A stretch of 64,000 nucleotides of DNA from Calliopsis andreniformis (taxonomy: Eukaryota > Arthropoda > Insecta > Hymenoptera > Andrenidae): contig NW_027480423.1 in NCBI RefSeq assembly GCF_051401765.1, positions 1,302,001-1,366,000 on the forward strand, written 5' to 3'. Position 1 is the first letter of the stretch. The number at the start of each line of letters is the position of its first letter. Below are positions 12,137-24,600 of the stretch, in pieces. The notes beneath the pieces were generated by a model. The model saw nothing but the letters and a program-made list of their open reading frames with translations. It was not told the origin of the DNA and made no database searches. The translations under genes and the position numbers were made by a program.

Positions 12137-12160
12137 AGTACAACAGCATTTCCACCGTAT
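12105..12160 (+). repeat. Chimeric monomer junction
   Basis: The left part, with GTAAACGACAGAAGCAT, follows the 9,950 type. The right part, with GATATAAGTACAACAGC and TTTCCACCG, follows the 8,312 type, whose own left side reads GTAAACAACAGCAGCAT. The switch occurs between about 12,110 and 12,137 and keeps the monomer register. The same joined form recurs near 16,085-16,141 and 18,409-18,465, so the hybrid was later amplified. Confidence 0.65.
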
Positions 12161-13464
12161 AAAACGAATAATTGCAACCAGTGTGAAAGTTATGGTCATT
12201 TCTACATTCCGAGCAACCTAGGATTCACTCTAGTGCGTTGCTCCACCAGATCGAATAGCTAGGTCCTTAGAAGTCAACGCCAGAAGCATAAAATACGATA
12301 TAAATACAACAGCGTTTGCATCGTATAAAACGAATAATTGTAACCAGTTTGAAAGTGATGGCCAATTCTACGTTCCGGACAACCTAGGCTTCACGCTAGG
12401 GCGTTGCTCCACCAGATCGAATAGTTAGGTCCTTAGAAGTAAACGCCAGAAGCATAAAATACGATATAAATACAACAGCTTTTCCATCGTATAAAACGAA
12501 TAATTGCAACCAGTGTGAAAGTAATGGTCATTTCTACGTTCCGAGCACCCTAGGCGTCACTCTAGGTCGCTGCTCCACCACATCGAATAGCTATGGCCTT
12601 AGAAGTCAACGCCAGAGGCATAAAGTACAATATAAATACAACAGCGTTTCCATCGTATAAAACGAATAATTGCAACCAGTGTGAAAGTTATGGTCATTTC
12701 TACATTCCGAGCAACCTAGGATTCACTCTAGGGCGTTGCTCCACCAGATCGAATAGTTAGGTCCTTAGAAGTAAACGACAGAAGCATAAAATACGATATA
12801 AATACAACAGCATTTCCATCGTATAAAACGAATAATTGCAACCAGTGTGAAAGTTATGCTCATTTCTACATTCCGAGCAACCTAGGATTCACTCTAGTGC
12901 GTTGCTCCACCAGATCGAATAGTTAGGTCCTTAGAAGTCAACGCCGGAAGCATAAAATACAATATAAATACAACAGCTTTTCCATCGTATAAAACGGATA
13001 ACTGCAACCAGTATGAAACTTATGGTCATTTCTACTTTCCGAGCAACCTAGGCTTCACCCTAGGGCGCTGCTCCAACAGATTGAATAGTTAGGGCCTTAG
13101 AAGTCAACGACCGAACCATAAAATGCAAAAAAAATACAACACTGCTTCCATCATATAACAGGAATAATTGCAACCACTTTGAAAGTGGTGGCCAATTCTA
13201 CGTTCCGGGCAACCTTGGCTTCACACTATTGCGTTGCTCCACCAGATCGAATAGTTAGTGCCTTAGAAGTCAACGCCAGAAGCATAAAATACAATATAAA
13301 TACAACAGCTTTTCTATCGTATAAAACGAATAATTGCAACCAGTATGAAAGTTATGGTCATTTCTACTTTCCGAGCAGCCTAGGCTTCACCCTAGGGCGT
13401 TGCTCCAACATATTGAATAGTTAGGGCCTTAGAAGTCTACGACCGAACCACAAAATACAAAAAA
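12137..13464 (+). repeat. Mosaic: copy of 8,318-8,854, then mixed monomers
   Basis: The stretch 12,137-12,673 repeats 8,318-8,854 at 3,819 bp (23 monomers plus one base). After it come single monomers of several types. The part about 12,925-13,430, with AAAACGGATAACTGCAACC, CAACACTGCTTCC and CAACCACTTTGAAAGTG, is an earlier version of the block amplified at 30-33 kb. The CACTGCTTCC marker recurs 105 monomers later, near 30,574. No gene is seen. Confidence 0.65.
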
Positions 13465-15159
13465 AATGCAACAGTGTTTCCATCATATAACAGGAATAAT
13501 TTCGACCAGTTTGAAAGTGATGGCCAATTCTACGTTCCGGGCAACCTAGGCTTCACTCTAGGGCGTTGCTCCTCCAGATCGAATAGTTAGTGCCTTAGAA
13601 GTCAACGCCAGAAGCATAAAATACGATATAAATACAACAGCTCTTCCATCGTATAAAACGAATAATTGCAACCAGTGTGAAAGTAATGGTCATTCCTACG
13701 TTCCGAGCACCCTAGGCGTCACTCTAGGGCGTTGCTCCACCACATCTAATAGCTACGGCCTTAGAAGTCAACGCCAGAGGCATAAAGTACAATATATATA
13801 CAACAGCGTTTCCATCGTATAAAACGAATAATTGCAGCAAGTTTGAAAGCTATGGTCATTTCTACATTCCGAGCAACCTAGTATTCACTCTAGGGCGTTG
13901 CTCCACCAGATCGAATAGTTAGGTCCTTAGAAGTAAACGCCAGAAGAATAAAATACGATATAAATACAGCAGCGTTTCCATCGTATAAAACGAATAATTG
14001 CAACCAGTGTGAAAGTTATGGTCATTTCTACATTCCGAGCAACCTAGGATTCACTCTAGGGCGTTGCTCCACGAGATCGAATAGTTAGGTCCTTAGAAGT
14101 AAACGCCAGCAGTATAAAATACGATATAAATACAACAGCTTTTCCATCGTATAAAAGGAATAATGGCAACCAGTATGAAACTTATGGTCATTTCTACTTT
14201 CCGAGCATGTTAGGCTTCACCCTAGGGCGTTGCTCCAACAGATTGAATGGTTAGGGCCTTAGAAGTCAACGCCCGAAGCATAAAATACAATAAAAATACA
14301 ACAGTGTTTCCATCGTATAAAACGAATAATTGCAACCAGTATGAAACTTATGGTCATTTCTACTTTCCGAGCAAGCTAGACTTCACCATAGGGCGTTGCT
14401 CCACCAGATAGAATAGTTAGTGCCTTAGAAGTCAACGCCAGAGGCATAAAGTACAATATAAATACAACAGCGTTTCCATCGTCTAAAACGAATAATTGCA
14501 ACCAGTGTGAAAGTTATGGTCATTTCTACATTCCGAGCAACCTAGGATTCACTCTAGGGCGTTGCACCACCAGATCGAATAGTTAGGTCCTTAGAAGTAA
14601 ACGCCAGAAGCATAAAATACGATATAAATACAACAGCTTTTCCATCGTATAAAACAAATAATTGCAACCAGTGTGAAAGTAATGGTCATTTCTACGTTCC
14701 GAGCACCCTAGGCGTCACTCTAGGTCGTTGCTCCACCACATCGAATAGCTATGGCCTTAGAAGTCAACGCCAGAGGCATAAGGTACAATATAAATACAAC
14801 AGCGTTTCCATCGTATAAAACGAATAATTGCAAACAGTGTGAAAGTTATGGTCATCTCTACATTCCGAGCAACCTAGGATTCACTCTAGGGCGTTGCTCC
14901 ACCAGATCGAATAGTTCGGTCCTTAGAAGTAAACGACAGAAACATAAAATACGATATAAATACAACAGCATTTCCATCGTATAAAACGAGTAATTGCAAC
15001 CAGTGTGAAAGTTATGGTCATTTCTACATTCCGAGCAACCTAGGATTCACTCTAGTGCGTTGCTCCACCAGATCGAATAGTTAGGTCCTTAGAAGTAAAC
15101 GCCAGCAGCATAAAATACAATATAAATACAACAGCTTTTCCATCGTATAAAAGGAATAA
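13465..15159 (+). repeat. 10-monomer block repeating 10,643-12,1xx (17-monomer offset)
   Basis: This repeats the region from about 10,643 at 2,822 bp, exactly 17 monomers. Diagnostic variants are in the same order: CAGCTCTTCCATCG, AATACAGCAGCG, GAATAATGGCAACCAG, GGCATAAGGTACAATA and GAATAGTTCGGTCC. The last 200 bp follow the 9,960-10,180 form rather than the chimeric 12,137 form. This copy was therefore made from, or corrected by, the older sequence. Confidence 0.7.
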
Positions 15160-15430
15160 TTGCAACAAGTTTGAAAGCTATTGTCATTTCTACATTCCGA
15201 GCAACCTAGAATTCACTCTAGGGCGTTGCTCCAACAGATCGAATAGTTAGGTCCTTAGAAGTAAACAACAGCAGCATAAAATACGATATAAATACAACAG
15301 CTTTTCCATCGTATAAAAGGAATAATTGCAAACAGTGTGAAAGTAATGGTCATTTCTACGTTCCGGGCAAGCTAGGCTTAACCCTAGGCTGTTGTTCCAC
15401 CAGATCGAATAGTTAGGGCCTAAGAAGTGA
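15160..15430 (+). repeat. Segment copied from 6,195-6,421 (54-monomer offset)
   Basis: From 15,160 the sequence switches to the type found at 6,195. It shares GCAACAAGTTTGAAAGC, AGCTATTGTCATTTC, CTAGAATTCACTC, GTAAACAACAGCAGC and the rare GCTAGGCTTAACCCTAGG. The offset is 8,965 bp (54 monomers plus one base). The match ends at about 15,386, where AGGCTGTTGTTCC replaces AGGGCGTTGC. Confidence 0.65.
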
Positions 15431-17754
15431 ACGCCAGAAGCATAAAATGCAATAAAAATACACCAGTTTTTCCATCGTATAACAAGATTAATTGCAACCA
15501 GTTTGAAAGTGATGGTCATTTCTCCTTTCCGGGCAACCTAGGCTTCACTCTAGGGCGTTGCTCCACTAGATCGAATAGCTAGGGCCTTAGAAGTCAACGC
15601 CAGAAACATAAAATACAATATAAATACAACAGTTTTTCCATCGTATAAAACGAATAATTGCAACCAGTATGAAACTTATGGTCATTTCTACTTTTCGAGC
15701 AGGTTAGGCTTCACACTAGGGCGTTGCTCCAACAGATTGAATGGTTAGGGCCTTAGAATTCAACGCCCGAAGCATAAAATACAATAAAAATACAACAGTG
15801 TTTCCATCCTATAAAACGAATAATTGCAACCAGTATGAAACTTATGGTCATTTCTACTTTCCGAGCAAGCTAGGCTTCACCATAGGGCGTTGCTCCACCA
15901 GATAGAATAGTTAGTGCCTTAGAAGTCAACGCCAGAGGCATAAAGTACAATATAAATACAACAGCGTTTCCATCGTCTAAAACGAATAATTGCAACCAGT
16001 GTGAAAGTTATGGTCATTTCTACATTCCGACCAACCTAGGATTCACTCTAGGGCGTTGCTCCACCAGATCGAATAGTTAGGTCCTTAGAAGTAAACGACA
16101 GAAGCATAAAATACGATATAAGTACAACAGCATTTCCACCGTATAAAACGAATAATTGCAACCAGTGTGAAAGTTATGGTCATTTCTACATTCCGAGCAA
16201 CCTAGGATTCACTCTAGTGCGTTGCTCCACCAGATCGAATAGCTAGGTCCTTAGAAGTCAACGCCAGAAGCATAAAATACGATATAAATACAACAGCGTT
16301 TGCATCGTATAAAACGAATAATTGTAACCAGTTTGAAAGTGATGGCCAATTCTACGATCCGGACAACCTAGGCTTCACGCTAGGGCGTTGCTCCACCAGA
16401 TCGAATAGTTTGGTCCTTAGAAGTAAACGCCAGAAGCATAAAATACGATATAAATACAACAGCTTTTCCATCGTATAAAACGAATAATTGCAACCAGTGT
16501 GAAAGTAATGGTCATTTCTACGTTCCGAGCACCCTAGGCGTCACTCTAGGTCGTTGCTCCACCACATCGAATAGCTATGGCCTTAGAAGTCAACGCCAGA
16601 GGCATAAAGTACAATATAAATACAACAGCGTTTCCATCGTATAAAACGAATAATTGCAACCAGTGTGAAAGTTATGGTCATTTCGACATTCCGAGCAACC
16701 TAGGATTCACTCTAGTGCGTTGCTCCACCAGGTCGAATAGTTAGGTCCTTAGAAGTCAACGCCGGAAGCATAAAATACAATATAAATACAACAGCTTTTC
16801 CATCGTATAAAACGGATAACTGCAACCAGTATGAAACTTATGGTCATTTCTACTTTCCGAGCAACCTAGGCTTCACCCTAGGGCGTTGCTCCACCAGATC
16901 GAATAGTTAGTGCCTTAGAAGTCAACGCCAGAAGCATAAAATACGATATAAATACAACAGCTCTTCCATCGTATAAAACGAATAATTGCAACCAGTGTGA
17001 AAGTAATGGTCATTCCTACGTTCCGAGCACCCTAGGCGTCACTCTAGGGCGTTGCTCCACCACATCTAATAGCTACGGCCTTAGAAGTCAACGCCAGAGG
17101 CATAAAGTACAATATATATACAACAGCGTTTCCATCGTATAAAACGAATAATTGCAACAAGTTTGAAAGCTATGGTCATTTCTACATTCCGAGCAACCTA
17201 GTATTCACTCTAGGGCGTTGCTCCACCAGATCGAATAGTTAGGTCCTTAGAAGTAAACGCCAGAAGAATAAAATACGATATAAATACAGCAGCGTTTCCA
17301 TCGTATAAAACGAATAATTGCAACCAGTGTGAAAGTTATGGTCATTTCTACATTCCGAGCAACCTAGGATTCACTCTAGGGCGTTGCTCCACCAGATCGA
17401 ATAGTTAGGTCCTTAGAAGTAAACGCCAGCAGCATAAAATACGATATAAATACAACAGCTTTTCCATCGTATAAAAGGAATAATGGCAACCAGTATGAAA
17501 CTTATGGTCATTTCTACTTTCCGAGCATGTCAGGCTTCACCCTAGGGCGTTGCTCCAACAGATTGAATGGTTAGGGCCTTAGAAGTCAACGCCCGAAGCA
17601 TAAAATGCAATAAGAATACAACAGTGTTTCCATCGTATAAAACGAATAATTGCAACCAGTTTGAAAGTGATGGCCAATTCTACCTTCCGGGCAACCTAGG
17701 CTTCACTCTAGGGCGTTGCTCCACCAGATCGAATAGTTAGTGCCTTAGAAGTCA
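15431..17754 (+). repeat. 2,324-bp higher-order repeat, unit 1 (14 monomers)
   Basis: The unit starts in ACGCCAGAAGCATAAAATGC and is followed directly by a near-identical second copy at an offset of 2,324 bp, exactly 14 x 166. Markers are AATACACCAGTTTTTCC (15,457 and 17,781), CATTTCTCCTTTCCGG, CTTTTCGAGCA, ATTCTACGATCCGG and CATTTCGACATTCC. Few differences were noticed: CGAGCAGGTTAGG here reads CGAGCAAGTTAGG in unit 2, and CTATGGCCTTAG here reads CTATGGCTTTAG. This implies a recent tandem duplication. Confidence 0.9.
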
Positions 17755-20078
17755 ACGCCAGAAGCATAAAATGCAATAAAAATACACCAGTTTTTCCATC
17801 GTATAACAAGATTAATTGCAACCAGTTTGAAAGTGATGGTCATTTCTCCTTTCCGGGCAACCTAGGCTTCACTCTAGGGCGTTGCTCCACTAGATCGAAT
17901 AGCTAGGGCCTTAGAAGTCAACGCCAGAAACATAAAATACAATATAAATACAACAGTTTTTCCATCGTATAAAACGAATAATTGCAACCAGTATGAAACT
18001 TATGGTCATTTCTACTTTTCGAGCAAGTTAGGCTTCACACTAGGGCGTTGCTCCAACAGATTGAATGGTTAGGGCCTTAGAATTCAACGCCCGAAGCATA
18101 AAATACAATAAAAATACAACAGTGTTTCCATCCTATAAAACGAATAATTGCAACCAGTATGAAACTTATGGTCATTTCTACTTTCCGAGCAAGCTAGGCT
18201 TCACCATAGGGCGTTGCTCCACCAGATAGAATAGTTAGTGCCTTAGAAGTCAACGCCAGAGGCATAAAGTACAATATAAATACAACAGCGTTTCCATCGT
18301 CTAAAACGAATAATTGCAACCAGTGTGAAAGTTATGGTCATTTCTACATTCCGACCAACCTAGGATTCACTCTAGGGCGTTGCTCCACCAGATCGAATAG
18401 TTAGGTCCTTAGAAGTAAACGACAGAAGCATAAAATACGATATAAGTACAACAGCATTTCCACCGTATAAAACGAATAATTGCAACCAGTGTGAAAGTTA
18501 TGGTCATTTCTACATTCCGAGCAACCTAGGATTCACTCTAGTGCGTTGCTCCACCAGATCGAATAGCTAGGTCCTTAGAAGTCAACGCCAGAAGCATAAA
18601 ATACGATATAAATACAACAGCGTTTGCATCGTATAAAACGAATAATTGTAACCAGTTTGAAAGTGATGGCCAATTCTACGATCCGGACAACCTAGGCTTC
18701 ACGCTAGGGCGTTGCTCCACCAGATCGAATAGTTTGGTCCTTAGAAGTAAACGCCAGAAGCATAAAATACGATATAAATACAACAGCTTTTCCATCGTAT
18801 AAAACGAATAATTGCAACCAGTGTGAAAGTAATGGTCATTTCTACGTTCCGAGCACCCTAGGCGTCACTCTAGGTCGTTGCTCCACCACATCGAATAGCT
18901 ATGGCTTTAGAAGTCAACGCCAGAGGCATAAAGTACAATATAAATACAACAGCGTTTCCATCGTATAAAACGAATAATTGCAACCAGTGTGAAAGTTATG
19001 GTCATTTCGACATTCCGAGCAACCTAGGATTCACTCTAGTGCGTTGCTCCACCAGGTCGAATAGTTAGGTCCTTAGAAGTCAACGCCGGAAGCATAAAAT
19101 ACAATATAAATACAACAGCTTTTCCATCGTATAAAACGGATAACTGCAACCAGTATGAAACTTATGGTCATTTCTACTTTCCGAGCAACCTAGGCTTCAC
19201 CCTAGGGCGTTGCTCCACCAGATCGAATAGTTAGTGCCTTAGAAGTCAACGCCAGAAGCATAAAATACGATATAAATACAACAGCTCTTCCATCGTATAA
19301 AACGAATAATTGCAACCAGTGTGAAAGTAATGGTCATTCCTACGTTCCGAGCACCCTAGGCGTCACTCTAGGGCGTTGCTCCACCACATCTAATAGCTAC
19401 GGCCTTAGAAGTCAACGCCAGAGGCATAAAGTACAATATATATACAACAGCGTTTCCATCGTATAAAACGAATAATTGCAACAAGTTTGAAAGCTATGGT
19501 CATTTCTACATTCCGAGCAACCTAGTATTCACTCTAGGGCGTTGCTCCACCAGATCGAATAGTTAGGTCCTTAGAAGTAAACGCCAGAAGAATAAAATAC
19601 GATATAAATACAGCAGCGTTTCCATCGTATAAAACGAATAATTGCAACCAGTGTGAAAGCTATGGTCATTTCTACATTCCGAGCAACCTAGGATTCACTC
19701 TAGGGCGTTGCTCCACCAGATCGAATAGTTAGGTCCTTAGAAGTAAACGCCAGCAGCATAAAATACGATATAAATACAACAGCTTTTCCATCGTATAAAA
19801 GGAATAATGGCAACCAGTATGAAACTTATGGTCATTTCTACTTTCCGAGCATGTCAGGCTTCACCCTAGGGCGTTGCTCCAACAGATTGAATGGTTAGGG
19901 CCTTAGAAGTCAACGCCCGAAGCATAAAATGCAATAAGAATACAACAGTGTTTCCATCGTATAAAACGAATAATTGCAACCAGTTTGAAAGTGATGGCCA
20001 ATTCTACCTTCCGGGCAACCTAGGCTTCACTCTAGGGCGTTGCTCCACCAGATCGAATAGTTAGTGCCTTAGAAGTCA
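17755..20078 (+). repeat. 2,324-bp higher-order repeat, unit 2 (14 monomers)
   Basis: This is the second copy of 15,431-17,754. It ends where the third landmark, at 20,087, continues with ATACAATATAAATAC instead of ATGCAATAAAAATAC, so only two copies exist here. Besides the two differences given for unit 1, GTGTGAAAGTTATGG near 17,330 reads GTGTGAAAGCTATGG near 19,654. Confidence 0.9.
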
Positions 20079-23000
20079 ACGCCAGAAGCATAAAATACAA
20101 TATAAATACAACAGTTATTCCATCGTATAAAACGAATAATTGCAACCAGTATGAAACTTATGGTCATTTCAACTTTCCGAGCAACCTGGGCTTCACCCTA
20201 GGGCGATGCTCCTACAGATTGAATGGTTGGGGCCTTAGAAGTCAACGCCCGAAGCATAAAATACAATAAAAATACAACAGTGTTTCCATCATATAAAACG
20301 AATAATTGCAACCAGTATGAAACTTATGGTCATTTCTACTTTCCGAGCAAGCTAGGCTTCACCATAGGGCGTTGCTCCACCAGATAGAATAGTTAGTGCC
20401 TTAGAAGTCAACGCCAGAGGCATAAAGTACAATATAAATACAACAGCGTTTCCATCGTCTAAAACGAATAATTGCAACCAGTGTGAAAGTTATGGTCATT
20501 TCTACATTCCGAGCAACCTAGGATTCACTCTAGGGCGTTGCTCCACCAGATCGAATAGTTAGGTCCTTAGAAGTAAACGCCAGAAGAATAAAATACGATA
20601 TAAATACAGCAGCGTTTCCATCGTATAAAACGAATAATTGCAACCAGTGTGAAAGTGATGGTCATTTCTACGTTCCGAGCACCCTAGGCGTCACTCTAGG
20701 GCGTTGCTCCACCACATCTAATAGCTACGGCCTTAGAAGTCAACGCCAGAGGCATAAAGTACAATATAAATACAACAGCGTTTCCATCGTATAAAAAGAA
20801 TAATTGCAACCAGTGTGAAAGTTATGGTCATTTCTACATTCCGAGCAACCTAGGATTCACTCTAGGGCGTTGCTCCACCAGATCGAATAGTTAGGTCCTT
20901 AGAAGTAAACGCCAGAAGCATAAAATACGATATAAATACAACAGCGTTTCCATCGTATAAAACGAATAATTGCAGCAAGTGTGAAAGTTATGGTCATTTC
21001 TACATTCCGAGCAACCTAGAATTCACTCTAGGGCGTTGCTCCACCGGATCGAATAGTTAGGTCCTTAGAAGTAAACAACAGCAGCATAAAATACGATATC
21101 AATACAACAGCTTTTCCATCGTATAAAAGGAATAATTGCAAACAGTGTGAAAGTAATGGTCATTTCTACGTTCCGGGCAAGCTAGGCTTCACCCTAGGCT
21201 GTTGTTCCACCAGATCGAATAGTTAGGGCCTAAGAAGTGAACGCCAGAAGCATAAAATGCAATAAAAATACAACAGTTTTTCCATCGTATACCAAGATTA
21301 ATTGCAACCAGTTTGAAAGTGATGGTCATTTCTCCTTTCCGGGCAACCTAGGCTTCACTCTAGGGCGTTGCTCCACTAGATCGAATAGCTAGGGCCTTAG
21401 AAGTCAACGCCAGAAGCATAAAATACAATATAAATACAACAGTTTTTCCATCGTATAAAACGAATAATTGCAACCAGTATGAAACTTATGGTCATTTCTA
21501 CTTTTCGAGCAAGTTAGGCTTCACCCTAGGGCGTTGCGCCAACAGATTGAACGGTTAGGGCCTTAGAAGTCAACGCCCGAAGCATAAAATACAATAAAAA
21601 TACACCAGTGTTTCCATCGTATAAAACGAATAATTGCAACCAGTATGAAACTTATGGTCATTTCTACTTTCCGAGCAAGCTAGGCTTCACAATAGGGCGT
21701 TGCTCCACCAGATAGAATAGTTAGTGCCTTAGAAGTCAACGCCAGAGGCATAAAGTACAATATAAATACAACAGCGTTTCCATCGTCTAAAACGAATAAT
21801 TGCAACCAGTATGAACCTTATGGTCATTTCTACTTTCCGAGCAACCTAGGCTTCACCCTAGGGCGTTGCTCCAACAGATTGAATAGTTAGGGCCTTAGAA
21901 GTCAACGCCCGAACCATAAAATGCAAAACAAATACAACAGCGTTTCCATCGTATAAAACGAATAATTGCAACAAGTGTGAATGTTATGGTCATTTCTACA
22001 TTCCGAAAAACCTAGGCTTCACTCTAGGGCGTTGCTCCACCAGATCGAATAGTTAGTGCCTTAGAAGTCAACGCCAGAAGCATAAAATACAATATAAATA
22101 CAACAGCTTATCCATCGTATAAAACGAATAATTGCAACCAGTATGAAAGTTATGGTCATTTCTACTTTCCGAGCAGCCTAGGCTTCACCCTAGGGCGTTG
22201 CTCCAACATATTGAACAGTTAGGGCCTTAGAAGTCTACGACCGAACCACAAAATACAAAAAAAATGCAACAGTGTTTCCATCATATAACAGGAATAATTT
22301 CGACCAGTTTGAAAGTGATGGCCAATTCTACGTTCCGGGCAACCTAGGCTTCACTCTAGGGCGCTGCTCCACCAGATCGAATAGTTAGTGCCTTAGAAGT
22401 CAACGCCAGAAGCATAAAATACGATATAAATACAACAGCTCTTCCATCGTATAAAACGAATAATTGCAACCAGTGTGAAAGTAATGGTCATTCCTACGTT
22501 CCGAGCACCCTAGGCGTCACTCTAGGGCGTTGCTCCACCACATCTAATAGCTACGGCCTTAGAATTCAACGCCAGAGGCATAAAGTACAATATATATACA
22601 ACAGCGTTTCCATTGTATAAAAAGAATAATTGCAACAAGTTTGAAAGCTATGGTCATTTCTACATTCCGAGCAACCTAGTATTCACTCTAGGGCGTTGCT
22701 CCACCAGATCGAATAGTTAGGTCCTTAGAAGTAAACGCCAGAAGAATAAAATACGATATAAATACAGCAGCGTTTCCATCGTATAAAACGAATAATTGCA
22801 ACCAGTGTGAAAGTTATGGTCATTTCTACATTCCGAGCAACCTAGGATTCACTCTAGGGCGTTGCTCCACCAGATCGAATAGTTAGGTCCTTAGAAGTAA
22901 ACGCCAGCAGCATAAAATACGATATAAATACAACAGCCTTTCCATCGTATAAAAGGAATAATTGCAACCAGTATGAAACTTATGGTCATTTCTACTTTCC

Positions 23001-23936
23001 GAGCATGTCAGGCTTCACCCTAGGGCGTTGCTCCAACAGATTGAATGGTTAGGGCCTTAGAAGTCAACGCCCGAAGCATAAAATGCAATAAGAATACAAC
23101 AGTGTTTCCATCGTATAAAACGAATAATTGCAACCAGTTTGAAAGTGATGGCCAATTCTACCTTCCGGGCAACCTACGCTTCACTCTAGGGCGTTGCTCC
23201 ACCAGATCGAATAGTTAGGTCCTTAGAAGTAAACGCCAGAAGAATAAAATACGATATAAATACAGCAGCGTTTCCATCGTATAAAACGAATAATTGCAAC
23301 CAGTGTGAAAGTGATGGTCATTTCTACATTCCGAGCACCCTAGGCGTGACTCTAGGGCGTTGCTCCACCACATCTAATAGCTACGGCCTTAGAAGTCAAC
23401 GCCAGAGGCATAAAGTACAATATAAATACAACAGCGTTTCCATCGTATAAAAAGAATAATTGCAACCAGTGTGAAAGTTATGGTCATTTCTACATTCCGA
23501 GCAACCTAGGATTCACTCTAGGGCGTTGCTCCACCAGATCGAATAGTTAGGTCCTTAGAAGTAAACGCCAGAAGAATAAAATACGATATAAATACAACAG
23601 CGTTTCCATCGTATAAAATGAATAATTGCAGCAAGTGTGAAAGTTATGGTCATTTCTACATTCCGGGCAAGCTAGGCTTCACCCTAGGCCGTTGCTCCAA
23701 CAGATTGAATAGTTAGGACCTTAGAAGTGAACGCCCGAACCATAAAATGCAAAAAAAATACAACAGTGTTTCCATCATATAACAGGAATAATTTCGACCA
23801 GTTTGAAAGTGATGGCCAATTCTACGTTCCGGGCAACCTAGGCTTCACTATAGTGCGTTTCTCCACCAGATCGAATAGTTAGCGCCTTAGAAGTCAACGC
23901 CAGAAGCATAAAGTACAATATAAATACAACAGCTTT
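20079..23936 (+). repeat. Mosaic of subfamilies, about 23 monomers
   Basis: No large tandem unit is visible here. About 20,640-21,090 resembles 3,045-3,495 (shared ATAAAAAGAATAATTGC and GCAGCAAGTGTGAAAG). About 21,230-21,720 resembles the opening of the 2,324-bp unit. About 22,070-23,215 holds re-sorted versions of the 13,265-14,150 and 17,250-17,760 monomers. The A8-tract subfamily appears more often from here on. Nothing other than satellite is seen. Confidence 0.65.
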
Positions 23937-24600
23937 TCCATCGTATAAAACGAATAATTGCAACCAGTGTGAAAGTTATGGTCATTTCTACATTCCGAGC
24001 AACCTAGGATTCACTCTAGGGCGTTGCTCCACCAGATCGAATAGTTAGGTCCTTAGAAGTAAACGCCAGAAGCATAAAATACGATATAACTACAACAGCG
24101 TTTCCATCGTATAAGACGAATAATTGCAACCACTGTGAAAGTTATGGTCATTTTTACATTCCGAGCAACCTAGGATCCACTCTAGATCGTTGCTCCACCA
24201 GATCGAATAGTTAGGTCCTTAGAAGTAAACGCCAGAAGCTAAAAATACGATATAAATACAACAGCTTTTCCATCGTATAAAACGAATAATTGCAACCAGT
24301 GTGAAAGTTATGGTCATTTCTACATTCCGAGCAGACTAGAATTCACTCTAGGGCGTTGCTCCACCAGATCGAATAGTTAGGTCCTTAGAAGTAAACGCCA
24401 GAAGCATAAAATACGATATAACTACAACAGCGTTTCCATCGTATAAGACGAATAATTGCAACCCGTGTGAAAGTTATGGTCATTTCTACATTCCGAGCAA
24501 CCTAGGATTCACTCTAGGGCGTCGCTCCACCAGATCGAATAGTTAGGTCCTTAGAAGTAAACGCCAGAAGCATAAAATACGATAAAAATGCAACAGCTTT
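23937..24600 (+). repeat. 332-bp dimer repeated twice
   Basis: Two adjacent monomer pairs repeat at 332 bp. The marker GATATAACTACAACAGCG followed by GTATAAGACGAATAATTG occurs from 24,083 and 24,415. The pairs differ at several places, such as CTAGGATCCACTCTAGATCG against CTAGGATTCACTCTAGGGCG. The same marker monomer reappears near 46,334, in a later copy of this neighbourhood. Confidence 0.65.

Noticed and set aside
15247..15519. 90-codon open frame on the minus strand, the longest in the window
   Set aside because: It crosses the boundary between the 15,160 segment and the 2,324-bp unit and consists only of reverse-strand satellite. Chance loss of stops explains it.
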